Source: Herpomyces periplanetae (Eukaryota > Ascomycota > Laboulbeniomycetes > Herpomycetales > Herpomycetaceae). Taken from it: a DNA stretch of 60,954 nucleotides. Positions 24,501 through 34,754 of the stretch are shown here, piece after piece. The stretch spans positions 1-60,954 of the forward strand of contig WMKJ01000080.1 in NCBI GenBank assembly GCA_009733715.1. The letters are read 5' to 3'. The position numbers and the translations under genes were made by a program. Each line of letters begins with the position of its first letter. Within the stretch, counting starts at the first letter, position 1. The notes under the pieces are model-generated. The model had not been told where the DNA came from and made no database searches. It saw only the letters and a program-made list of their open reading frames with translations.

Positions 24501-24951
24501 AGAGGATGAGGAGAAAGATGAAATGGATAAGTTAAGGGTGATGGATAGTGGAAACGTTGGGAATGCAGGTTGGGCGTATATAATGGTGCCAGGAGTTGAT
24601 GAATTAACAAGCTTTAGAGGGATTAATAGGGGGGGAGGGAAGTTGAGCTTTTTAGTGGCACGAGCGATTGAGGAGGAACGGCAAAGGTGTATAATGAGTC
24701 AACGACGAATAAGAGAAAGGGAAGGTGAATGGTTGAAGGATAAAGGTAAAGAGAAAGATTTAATGGTGGGTAAAGTGAGCGATAAGAAAAATGTGATTAA
24801 AACGACATTGGAGGGTGATTTTTTGAAGGGTGTCAATAAGAAGACTAAAGAGACGGATAAACCGAGGGTTTGGGTAACGTATAGCGAAGGGTATTCAAAT
24901 GCAGTGAAGAAGCCGATTTCGCTGGAGGACTTCATTTCGTTATTGGTATGA
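21519..24951 (+). CDS. CTF18: Ctf18, alternative clamp-loader large subunit
   Basis: AAA+ subunit that replaces Rfc1 in the Ctf18-RFC complex, loading PCNA for sister-chromatid cohesion and the replication checkpoint. Two exons (21519-21759 and 21845-24951, 85-nt intron, phase 1), 1,115 residues. A long polar N-terminus precedes WCEKYRAKSFTTLIGDE, the Walker A SGPPGLGKTT (from about residue 432), REINASDERSS (RFC box), and Walker B LVIDEVDGS (about 509). The arginine-rich FVELIRVKPP strand and helical collar follow. The C-terminal YSEGYSNAVKKPISLEDF matches the conserved tail that binds Dcc1-Ctf8. The acceptor at 21844 was chosen because nearer upstream AGs run into a stop. A Lys/Glu-rich insertion precedes the tail. 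Yeast Ctf18 has 741 residues, so this protein is long, mostly at its N-terminus. Confidence 0.92.
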
Positions 24952-25016
24952 GGAAAGGAATAAGAAAAGCATAATATTGCATGATGTATAATATAGATGT
25001 ATGGAGAAGCTAAGTT

Positions 25017-25652
25017 TTAAGGTAGAGAATTTATCGAAGAACGAGTCAAGAGGGGGATGCTTTGGATGAAGATTTTCAAGGCCTGCCAACGATGAGTAGA
25101 TTTAACGAAATTGTGATGGTGTTCGGAGAGGGTTGAGAAATCAAGGATGGAAGTATCGTCTTTGCGCAAATCATCAATGGGAATATTGGAAGTTAAACTG
25201 AGTACTTCGTCAAATTCATGAGCGAGAAGTGGATTATAAAGTACAAGGTAAAGGTAAATTTTGGTTACCAATGAATCGTCAATTTGGGAGGTGAGGGGTA
25301 TAGATGGGTTGGTTTGAGGTACGTGAGCAGAGGATGAGAAATATGATGATAGAGAAGATGAAGAACAAGACGGTGAATAAGATGAAGAAGTAAAACCGGT
25401 GAAAGGGGAGGACCAAAGTGAAGAGCAAGAAGACTTTTTAGTGATTGATGGACTCCAGAGTGTAGAGTTGGTAGTGGTAGAAGGGGTATATGTATAGATG
25501 GAATGTATTGGCTCAGGAGAGGTGCATATTCTGGAGATATTTAAGTAACCCGAAGTCGGGATATCAAAAGATTTTAAAGAGTGCCTAGAAAGAGTGGTAA
25601 AGGATAAGGAAGATCTATTTGAGGGAGTGGGAGAAGACGAATTATCCATCAT
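25017..25652 (-). CDS. Ser/Thr-rich protein of unknown function
   Basis: An uninterrupted frame of 211 codons from ATG 25652 (MMDNSSSPTPSN). Residues 1 to about 115 are dominated by Ser, Thr and Pro. The last 85 residues are more ordered-looking and helical (LVTKIYLYLVLYNPLLAHEFDEVL, then FVKSTHRWQALKIFIQSIPLL). I recognise no domain. It converges on CTF18 with only 65 bp between stop codons. Against it: Ser-rich frames can arise by chance opposite purine-rich DNA, and the frame continues upstream without another ATG. For it: the C-terminal composition is not biased and the reading frame is long. Confidence 0.5.
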   Translation of the reverse strand: MMDNSSSPTPSNRSSLSFTTLSRHSLKSFDIPTSGYLNISRICTSPEPIHSIYTYTPSTTTNSTLWSPSITKKSSCSSLWSSPFTGFTSSSYSPSCSSSSLSSYFSSSAHVPQTNPSIPLTSQIDDSLVTKIYLYLVLYNPLLAHEFDEVLSLTSNIPIDDLRKDDTSILDFSTLSEHHHNFVKSTHRWQALKIFIQSIPLLTRSSINSLP

Positions 25653-26973
25653 TTTGATGTGAAGGTTAGACCCAATTTTTAAAGGGAAAGTTATAACGTA
25701 GGAGAAAGGATAGACCCAAGTAAGTAATGAAGGTGAATCGTAGGTAAGAAGTAAAGAATGCAAAAGATTTAGGGAAGGAAACGAAGTGAAAGGATTTACT
25801 GAAAACTGTAAAGAATGATTTCCAGTTAATGTATTTTAGGATACCGAGTAAAATGGTGTATTAAAAGGGAAACGGTAAAATATGGTTAATATAAAACGAA
25901 AATCCCACGCCGCTCAGGGGAAAGAAATTCGGACTCTCAACATCATTCGCCAATGGCTTTTGTTACACACGCAATGGAAAAAGTGGCTCAGCAGGGGAAA
26001 TTGTGGGGTTTCTACGTGTTTCATGTTTGTTTCATAAATTGACACAAAATCTCCGAGCACCGCCTCAGAATTCACAGGAAGATTGACTTGGCAGGAAGCA
26101 CCGCCTCGGGATGGCGTGGGTTGCCGAATCAGGAAGTCGGTTTAGGTGCGAGTTTGGAGAAGTTTTGGGAGGAGGAAGAGAATTTAAAAATTGGTTCATG
26201 GGGATTGATAGATAGTTTGATATTTACTCATGAATGGACGATCAAGTAAATGTTAGTTAATACAACGGTGTGAGTAAAAATCTTGGGGTATGACACAATA
26301 TAGAGTCAAAATGGAGAGTAATAGAGGATTAGACTAAAATGAAATACCAGTACATTTAGGACGGAGAAGGTATTGATTAGGAATATGGTTCAATTGGTTA
26401 TGTTATGATGTGTACAGCCATGATGTATGATCAAGCTAACTTCTTCGAGTCATTTATATTCGATTATTTCGGGTATTGGTTCCTGGCAGTGCATCATAAT
26501 GTTGATCCAAGTCAACATAAACATTCGGTGGTTTACGAGATAGCGTTTACACTAATTCAAGAGAAAATGACAATTTAGTGTTGCTTTCTATCAATTAGTT
26601 AGCTTCATATGCAGTGGCGATGTTTGCTGCGCAATTGCACCGTCTACTTACGTACCCTCTGATTACATTGTCATGACACAAATATTGAATTGTTTTTTTA
26701 CTTGTCATATCCCCTCATCATTACACTTACTATTGTTAATCATTAAGTCAATTGCTCAGACTTGAGCATGTATTTATACCGCTTCACTCTGCCACTCATT
26801 GACCGAAATTTTCCCTCTACAATCATACCTCTACTTCATTCTTTTTATTCACCTGTATCTATTTATCAAACTATTCAATCTAACCTGAGCTATCTACTTT
26901 GTCTCTTTCTATAATATTACATTTTTACCTGATTTCACACCTAAGAAATTGTATACGTAATATTTATTTCGAT
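25653..26973. other. Divergent promoter region upstream of aspartic protease
   Basis: No gene seen. Two copies of GCACCGCCTC lie at 26057 and 26098, with GGATGGCGTGGG just after the second. The 230 bp before the protease ATG are pyrimidine-rich, as is common in fungal core promoters, with TATTTATAC near 26770. Confidence 0.5.
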
Positions 26974-28428
26974 ATGTCGTCTATTCCTAGCAAAATTCGA
27001 CTCGTTCGCAATCCCAACTATACAAAGTCGGGAAGAAAATCGTATGTTTCATTAATGGCAAAGTATCATTTTAATCCTACTATGCCTGGTCCATACTTTT
27101 TGTCGAATGGATCAGCTACATCTTCCAAGATGGGACAATCCCGCTTTGCAACTCCGGCAAAAGTTATGCGTTATCTGGACAAAAGTGGACACTTATTCTC
27201 CGGTCTTGATGAGACTGGACAAAGATATATTTACAAAGATCCGGCGTCTGCTGTCAAAACAGCAGACGCTGGACTTGCTAAGTCGGAAGATATTCAATTT
27301 GACCTAATGTACTTGACACCAGTTGAAATTGGAACACCCCCACAGAAACTTCGTCTTAACTTTGATACAGGTTCTGCTGATCTTTGGGTAAGAGGATTGA
27401 TTGGATTTGCCTGATCTTGGATAAAATTGACTAATAAATATTGAAATTTAAATGTGTAGGTTTGGTCGACATCTTTGCCAGACTCGATTAGACGTAGTAG
27501 CACTACGGACCATGAATCGTACGACCCGGCCAAATCAAGTACCTTCCGTAGTCTTGAAGATTCATCGTGGAACATTACGTATGGAGATGGGTCTAGCGCA
27601 TCCGGAGTAGTTGGCACCGATGTCGTTAGAGTCGGGAATCTTGAAGTAGCAGATCAAGCCATAGAATTGGCAACCGACGTTTCCAACCAATTTTCCTCGA
27701 TGACGGGGGATGGTCTTTTGGGATTAGCATGGGAAAAAATCAATACAGTTAAGCCGGAACCAGTTCCCACATTTATGTCGAATCTTTGCCAACAAAGTAA
27801 AGTAGACGGAGATTCAAAAGTGTTCACAGCTTATCTAGGTAGCTGGAAGGATGCAGACGAAATTGACAAGGGAGAATCATTCTATACATTTGGATTCATC
27901 GAACCAAACGTTCTCGAGGCATGTGAATCAAAAGAACCTCATTATACACCAGTTGATGATTCACTTGGATTTTGGCAAATTGATTCGACCGCAGCGACGG
28001 TTAACGGAGAAACAATTGAACGTAATGGAAACTCATCGATTATGGATACAGGTACAACATTGGCGTTAATTGACGATGAATTTTGTGAAGCCATTTACAG
28101 CAAAATCCAAGGAGCTCAGTACGATTTCGCTAATCAAGGATGGGTTTTTCCTGCTGATACACCTGAGGATCAGATTCCCGAAATTGAAATTGATATTGGG
28201 GGTAAACTCTTCCCCATGCAAAAAGAAGATCTTTTCTACGCATACGCGGGAAGAGGCATGGTGTACGGAGGATTCCAAAGTCGGGGAAATATGCCCATGG
28301 ACATTTATGGCGGAACAGTTCTCAAGTCTATTTACGCAATATTCGATTATGGAAACAAACGGTTTGGATGTGTATCCCGTCCCGAGTCTACACAAAACTT
28401 GGAGGTTCCAGCAATGGAAGGCGAGTAA
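26974..28428 (+). CDS. Pepsin-type aspartic protease (A1), no visible signal peptide
   Basis: A1-family endopeptidase, 460 residues, two exons (26974-27387 and 27460-28428; 72-nt intron, phase 0). Catalytic motifs are FDTGSADLWV (Asp about 131) and SIMDTGTTLALID (Asp about 334). The flap is in the WNITYGDGSSASGVVGTD region, and GDGLLGLAW and YGGTVLKSIYAIFDYG are standard for penicillopepsin relatives. The N-terminal 110 residues look like a propeptide (KIRLVRNPNYTKSGRKSYVSLMAKY resembles the fungal pepsinogen pro-region). The only ATG available, however, gives MSSIPSKIRLVRNP, which is not a hydrophobic signal sequence. A hydrophobic in-frame stretch just upstream (26899-26970) has no ATG. The protein is either non-secreted or has an unseen 5' exon. 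Confidence 0.9.
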
Positions 28429-28653
28429 ATTTATGGAGTTGTATAACAGATTTGTATAGTAGGTTTTCCTCGCGAGGATGTAAAAGTTTGGATTGTGTTG
28501 AACGAAGTGTATTTCTACTATAGTTTATAGCTTTAATATGCTAGCATATCACTGCTTAAATGAAGATATTTATTATAAAGGAATGAGGAAGAGAGTATTA
28601 GAAGGCATGCAAAAGGACATGAAGCTGAGGTAAGTGGTGGATGGAAATGAGAG

Positions 28654-29309
28654 TTAGCGGGTGGAGCGTAGGGAATGAAAAGGACTATTTTGAACAGCAT
28701 GAAGGGCGTTCAAGGCAAAAAAACTGACAACATATAGTGATATGAAGAGAAGAACAGTGGATGCCATGTTGCGTCTACGAATTTGAGAGATGAGCCAGGC
28801 GAGTAAGTTATCAGTAGAAAGGGAAGATGAGGATGCTGCGGGACGGGAACCACCGAGGGTATATCCAGGAGATTGGAAAGCATTATTCGATGAAGTAGAA
28901 GTATTTAATGAAGCAATAGCACGACGAACAGCAGCAATATCAGCACCACGAATAGTTTTGACGAGATTAGATTTGGTGAAGATAAGGAATGTGGGCATTC
29001 TGTGTAATTGCAAAGCAAGGGGATGAACAGTTAGCAAAAAAAAGTAATAGATATGAATAATTAAACCTACGCTGTAACAGAATAGTACTGAGCAACGTCG
29101 GAACAATTATCGACGTTAACTTTGGCGAAGGCTATTTGACGATACTGAGCTTTTGCGGCGGCCAGTTCATTGAACATAGGTGCAACGGAACGACACGGGC
29201 CACACCAAGTAGCGTAAAAGTCGACGATAACATGGGTATTTTTAGACAAAACATTACGCAAATCCGATAAAGAAGAGATTTCACAAACTGCCGAAGTAGA
29301 AGACGACAT
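28654..29309 (-). CDS. Tail-anchored thioredoxin
   Basis: Thioredoxin domain with active site WCGPC (Cys36, Cys39) in FYATWCGPCRSVAPMF and cis-Pro in VTAMPTFLIF. Two exons (29071-29309 and 28654-28999; GTAGGT donor, 71-nt intron, phase 2), 194 residues. After the ~105-residue domain comes a Ser/Asn-rich linker with PGYTLGG, then SQIRRRN and a 19-residue hydrophobic segment (about 161-179), then 15 residues to the end. That is the architecture of a C-terminal tail anchor, which would hold the reducing domain on the cytosolic face of a membrane. Fungal thioredoxins with C-terminal extensions are known, so the extension alone may not be novel. The gene is tandem with the Myb-like gene upstream (135 bp from its stop). 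Confidence 0.9.
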
Positions 29310-29443
29310 GGTGGAAATCAAGAAAAAGAATAACTCGATAGAACCACCAAAGCAAGCCGTAACCAAGTAGCGCAAAAACCCTAAAAATCCCAAACAAGAT
29401 GGAGCACCGCCACCGCGAGTCAGCAGGACGGAAGGACTGCGCC

Positions 29444-31295
29444 TCACAGGTGGGGGGGGACGAGATGGATGTCGGGGAAATGGATGATCCGGGGGTGGGT
29501 GGCGGTGCCGCGGCGGGAGTCGAGGGCAAGCCACACGGAGCGGATGCGGCGCGCCTGAAGAAGAATTTCCAAAGCGGTAAAATCGCGAAGAATGGCAGAT
29601 TCATGACAGTATTCTTTGAATATCCAGGGGAAAAGATGTTTCGTATAAGTTTCTTTTCAAGGATAGGTTGTGTTAGTAGAAATAATGTAGAATGGGAAAT
29701 CTAAATTTACCTTCGCTGGGAAAACGTCGTTTACTTAAGGAACGTTGAATAGCTCCAACCAAAGCTAAATTCTCTGATTTTGACCAACTTAAAAATTGGG
29801 GAGGATTGAATTGATGATCAAGGAAAGTTTCATTTATATCATCGTCATTAGACTTCTGCAATTCTTGCACCCAAATTCTTAAATCAACGCTTAAACGACA
29901 TCGTCTTTGTAGGTCGGGTTCAACGGATTCACGACATATACATAAATATGATCGACGTTCAGCTTGTAGAGCTGCTGCTAAGCGTTCATCTTGACAATTA
30001 ATAGGATTTAACGTTAACGCATTGATATGTTTACTGTTCACAGCGGGCGCTATGCTTAAGGTTTGTTGGGTAATTCGTTTTGCACTTTTGCGTAACCCTA
30101 TCATAACTTTTCTCCATACAGGTAAAGGAATTAATTCTTCCAACATCTTATTAAATTCCACATTGGTTCCCATCTTTTTAACATGATCATCACGAAGATG
30201 AGCTATTAGTTGTAACGTAGATTTGTATAATGATAATATTGATTGTATCACTTTCAATATCACCTGTAAGGAATTCTTTAATAGTAATCCAAGCATTTGA
30301 TGTTTATCATAAACGCTAACCATTTGTTCAAGTAAACCTATGAATTTCGGTAAAAGCCTAATGTAAATGCCTTGTGTTAAGAGCAACTTTTCCCTTAATA
30401 TTTCATTACTCGTACGAATCAGTTGAATACCGTTAATAGCGTCTCCTAAAAGTGTAAAAACGTTTCCCTTTAGTCCGTATAATATATGTTGAAACATGGC
30501 AATATCAACTTTCTCATCAACTTTTCGTAGCCGTTTATACTTGGAAGTAAGTTGATCGCATCGCTTCCACAAGACCTCTATCTCTTTTACAGGCACATAT
30601 GGAATCGATATTGTATCACGAGTTATTATTTTCGCTTGAGAGAAAAGCTGCGATAGTCCAACTATTGAAGAGATTGCACGCTTAACATTGCTGGCTGTCG
30701 AGCGAGTCTGTTTACTATTCTCATTCCACAATGCAGAAGAAGTGTCCAGGCTCATAACACATGAATCAGTATTGCTGTTCCCAGGAGTTGGGGCGTAATC
30801 GGATGATGAAATAACCTCAAAGCCAGTTTCAAGTAGTATAACCGATAAATCTAAATCATGTGAAGGATTTGAATCATTGGAATATTTGTCAGGTGAAGGA
30901 CGTTCAAAGTTGGGCGGAATATTTGACCTATCATTCATGGAATCTTCACTAGTGTTGAGGCGTAAACGTTTTGATGGAGGTGGTGATGCAGTATTGGCTG
31001 GACTGCATTCACTGAACCTGCATTTACCGACAGAAGGAGAGTCTGATTCATGAGTTAGGGGTTTATTGTCAAGTGGAATGGGTGAAGCATCGGACATAGT
31101 TGGATGATAAGTTGATAACACCGGTAAATTTTCATGTAACGGATCAGAGAATGTACGTATAGCGTATAAGCCAGTGACTGTTAATGCGTCGTTAGGCTTT
31201 AGCTGGACAACTTTCCCCGGTCTAAAATATTTTATGAGCATGATTAGCAGATGAGGCTGGATAAGTGAAGATAAATGATGGAGTAATGTAGACAT
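29444..31295 (-). CDS. Uncharacterised protein with Myb/SANT-like C-terminus
   Basis: I do not recognise the family. Two exons (29711-31295, then 29444-29652; GTAAAT donor, CTACTAAC branch, 58-nt intron, phase 1) give 597 residues. Residues 25-60 (RPGKVVQLKPNDALTVTGLY) look like a beta-rich OB-like stretch. Residues 60-200 are Ser/Pro-rich and acidic. Residues about 200-480 are predicted helical (LWKRCDQLTSKYKRLRKVDE, and KFIGLLEQMVSVYDK). The end, FLSWSKSENLALVGAIQ ... PWIFKEYCHESAILRDFT ... RIRSVWLAL, has three spaced Trp and the W-S/T-x-x-E start of a Myb/SANT repeat. A helical domain followed by one Myb repeat recalls TRF-type telomere or chromatin proteins, but this is only an analogy. 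The ATG at 31295 may not be the true start. Confidence 0.68.
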
Positions 31296-32838
31296 GTGTG
31301 CAAGCACACGTATCAACACAACGTGAATATTCTAACCTAATTTCCGATAAATCTGTGTCTGGATGAAAGCAGATCAATGGTTAGTTAAACCGAGCGTTAG
31401 TAGACGCAATTTAGCGTAAAAAGTGTAGAATTTGAAAAAAAGTAGGCGATATAAATGTACCATTGGAAAAGTGAGTAAATGAATTTCCATCCATACTAAA
31501 CGGGTGTGGTAATTACGTTAGTAGATATAAAATGTTATACTATATGCAGATTAGCCCCAAGTTAAGATGAACGGCCGCTTGAGCGCTCGAATACAGGAAA
31601 ATGAAAAGGTCATTTGAGGAAGCCTGTACAGTAATTGCTAGAAAATAGACAATTTAACCAGATTGGTGGGATGAAACGCGCGGATGATAAAAGTAATCAT
31701 GTAGTCGTTTCATGCAATGTTACAAAAAGCATACAATTATACGGTAATGCAACGGCACAAAATTATTTAGACGACAAATTTATTTCCGTGGGAAATAAGA
31801 AGAATTTAATAAATTAACACAGTATTGACATAATGATCCGTAAAAGGGATTTCGTATATTTTTAAAATAAAACATTTTCAAAACTCAAAATGTAGGCGAG
31901 CTACTGAAAATTTCAATCTTTAAGCGGAATTCACCGCCACACTTAGGGCAATGCCATCACGTGAAAAGTAGGAATGGCGGTGCAAACGGGCTGAGGAGTG
32001 GGCAGAGTTGGAATGAGGAATAAATGAAGGAAAAGGTTTGGATTGTAGGTTGATGGAAAGATGTGGGAAGGGGAAAAAAAAATATGCGTGAATTATTAAG
32101 GAGGAGAGGAAAAGGGTTGCAGTGTAATTAAATTTAATAGTAAAATTATACGCTACTGTGATAAAAACAAAGGGAGAAAATATACAGGTAAATGTATAAT
32201 AGTAGTGTAGTGATGAAGATTTATAGATTGATATATTTAACCATAGTAAACTAATATGATTTTAGCATATTATTGACTTAAGATTAATTGGAGATCCAGA
32301 AAAGAAATATAAGGGAATTATAAAAGAAACGTAGAAAAAGTAGTATAAACAGCCCATCCAAAGCATACTTCTTCCGTCTACACAATAGTTCTTTATCCCG
32401 TCTATTTAGTCGTATCACTCATCATGCCGCCTCACCTTACATTCCAGCTTGGTCAACTCCCACTCTCAAGACACGGAAAAAAGTAAATACTGGACGGGAG
32501 CGATGCACGTGATGTTTGGATGGGAATATAATATTCCGGCCACGGTGGGCAGTTTACACGAACGGCATTTCGAGGATTGAAATGATCAACGGAAGGATAT
32601 TTTGTTTGACGTGTGGATAGTTTACATTTAACATTCATATTTTAACAGTATCGTTCGAGTAAATGGTTTATAACAGTTGAATTACTAGGTTCAATTTAAG
32701 GGATTAACCTGCTTAAAGGTGGTGGTTATTATCTGGGTAAAACAGCAGGGGATTTTTTTTCTAAAGCATATTGTCGTTTGTCCGTTATTTACATTACCTT
32801 TTCGTATAAAATACAAACATTTTAGTGTGCTGTGCACT
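31296..32838. other. Divergent promoter region with CACGTG composite element
   Basis: No full gene seen. CACCGCCA (31932-31939), TCACGTGA (31957-31964) and TGGCGGTG (31975-31982) form a symmetric arrangement. A second CACGTG is at 32506-32511. A TATAAAAG-like box is near 32320, and about 100 bp later a short frame starts at ATG 32424 (MPPHLTFQLGQ, 20 codons). It could be an upstream ORF or, by splicing at a GTAAAT donor, an alternative first exon of the membrane protein downstream. Confidence 0.45.
31932..31982. promoter_or_regulatory. CACCGCCA - TCACGTGA - TGGCGGTG composite
   Basis: Two inverted CACCGCCA arms (31932-31939 and 31975-31982) flank a TCACGTGA at 31957-31964. It lies in the intergenic region between the divergent Myb-like and membrane-protein genes. 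Confidence 0.55.
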
Positions 32839-34185
32839 ATGGCTTCCTCATTTCATACACCGCTGGATAGTCGCATAACTCTGGCTAGTTCTACTTTGCA
32901 GTCTTTGGATACGCCTGTGAATAGCTGTTTAGCAGCACCTCCGTCTTCCATATCGGAAACTGATGCTACGAGTATAACATTTTTCGATTCACCCGGTCAA
33001 CCAACTCGTCCCTCACTTTTATCGCCAGTTACAACTATGCGTTCAGATTCATCATGTACCGAATCGCATACTATTACCAGTGCCGCCGGAACCGTACCCC
33101 TAATGTCAGCTAATCGTCGCCCATCAGTGATGGGTCTGTTGACCCCAACGCATTCTACTTATGCTCATGAAGCTTTTCCCCAATCTATTGATACTACTGA
33201 TGCAACATCGTCTACTGCCAAGTCAGCTACGTGTACTTTACCGCAAACTTTTGGTAACTTATCATCGCCTGAATCACCCTCTCAGTCTACCCTAGAGAAC
33301 TCCACAGCCAGTTCATCTAGCTTCTCAAACTGGTATCTTGTCGGATTGTTACCATTATGGATGCTTCAATCACTTCTTTGTTCCGTTTTCGCAGCGTGGA
33401 TGTCTGTTCAATATTCACTTATGCGAAATGAGAGGCATCCTAGCTTTCTGGACACGTAAGTAGTTTATTCATTTTCATTGTCCTTTTCGTGGCCCACATA
33501 AGTTTGTCCATTACCTTTGTGCCGTTTGAAATGTAGTTTTTCCCTCACTAATATTTCCCGGTAACTTAGATTTCCCATCATAATTTTGATCTTATCGGCA
33601 ACGTGTATCCAGTTGCTCATATTTACGGAAATCCTCATGTTCGCGCGACATCACTCATTTACCCGAAATTATAAACGCTTTCAGTGGGCTAAGCTAGTTA
33701 TTTCATCAGCTGGTTGGCTGGTTCTATTTATCTTTGCCTTATTTGGCGCACCTCATGATGGCCGTACCCATATTGGCCTGGAAGAGTTAGGCTTAGGCAT
33801 ACTTGGAATCGGTATACTTCAAACACCCTGGTTATGTAGTATAGCCTACGCAACATTCCTTATGTGGCACAGCTCACGGAAGCGCACTGCACCGTTGGGC
33901 GAACGCTTCACTTGGCTTTTTTACAAAAAACAACAGCATGCACTGGATGCGCCAAATTATTTGCATTCATCGCTGCCGTCACCGCCTCCGCAACCACCAT
34001 CCCAACGCTTTGCAACGTTGTTCCATACTGCAACGCCGCCAATCGAGACCTCCTTTGCCCCCGATATATCGCCCAACCAGGAGTCTAGGGCGTCATTCAC
34101 CCATACTGATACTAACCTAGGCGTTGATACTGACATTCACGATGTCTCGGAACGCACTCCCCTTCTCACACAAGCGTTTCGATAA
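32839..34185 (+). CDS. Polytopic membrane protein, possibly TMEM185/FRAG1-like
   Basis: Two exons (32839-33455 and 33570-34185; 114-nt intron, phase 2), 410 residues. The N-terminal 160 residues are Ser/Thr/Pro-rich and probably cytosolic. Four hydrophobic segments follow: WYLVGLLPLWMLQSLLCSVF (about 167-186), IILILSATCIQLLIFTEILM (about 209-228), a third around GWLVLFIFALFGA, and a fourth around LGIGILQTPWLCSIAYATFL. The W-x-x-V-x-x-x-PLW pattern faintly recalls TMEM185-type proteins; I would not assign it. The C-terminal tail is Pro/Ser-rich and ends ERTPLLTQAFR, an acidic dileucine signal of the type that sends proteins to vacuoles or endosomes via AP-3. An alternative upstream exon is possible (see the preceding region). 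Confidence 0.7.
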
Positions 34186-34754
34186 CATGCCTGTACTGTT
34201 AAACTTATTTTCCCCCCTTTCTCTCTTCTCTTTCCCGTAGCCGTGCTACGTCCGTCCTTGCGCCCTCATCACTTCGTCCTCGTTAGCCTTGTGTAGATAA
34301 TTGTACATTATGCGCTACCAATTTCACTTGGTAGCTTGTTACCAGCCTTTTTCCCGCTTGCCTCGTGCCAACGTGCCCATTATATATATATAAATATATA
34401 CGTTAGTGAAGTCCTATCTTTATAGCAATTGCATCAGCTACGGGGCTACATCTCGCTGAGATAACCATAATAAGTTGAGAGCGGATAACTTGCTTCAAAG
34501 CAGCACGGTAGAATGTAGTACATAATTGTATAGTAGGGTAAAATATAGTACACCAGTACAATACAGTGTGTAAGGTTTGTATAGGATGGTGCTATGGAAT
34601 ATCCCAAATTTGGAACTAAGCCGGTCAAAGTGGTGTTTATAATTGTGTGCGTGCCAAACAGGGGAAGTCAGAAGTGTTAACAAGATGGGAAAAATGGTAC
34701 AGGGGTGGGGAGGGAAGTTTAATAGGAAATTTAAGAATTCAGTTAGAAACTTGG
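34186..34754. other. Convergent intergenic stretch
   Basis: 569 bp between convergent genes. It contains an AT-only tract (34381-34401, TA dinucleotides) and no gene that I can support. Confidence 0.45.

Noticed and set aside
15742-24951. Operon-like unit of SRAP, BolA, ACSF3 and CTF18
   Set aside because: Genes are on both strands with separate promoters and introns; the spacing is that of ordinary eukaryotic neighbours.
29399-29704. Plus-strand frame of 101 codons
   Set aside because: It is the opposite strand of the last exon of the Myb-like gene, whose splice phase and reading frame fit better.
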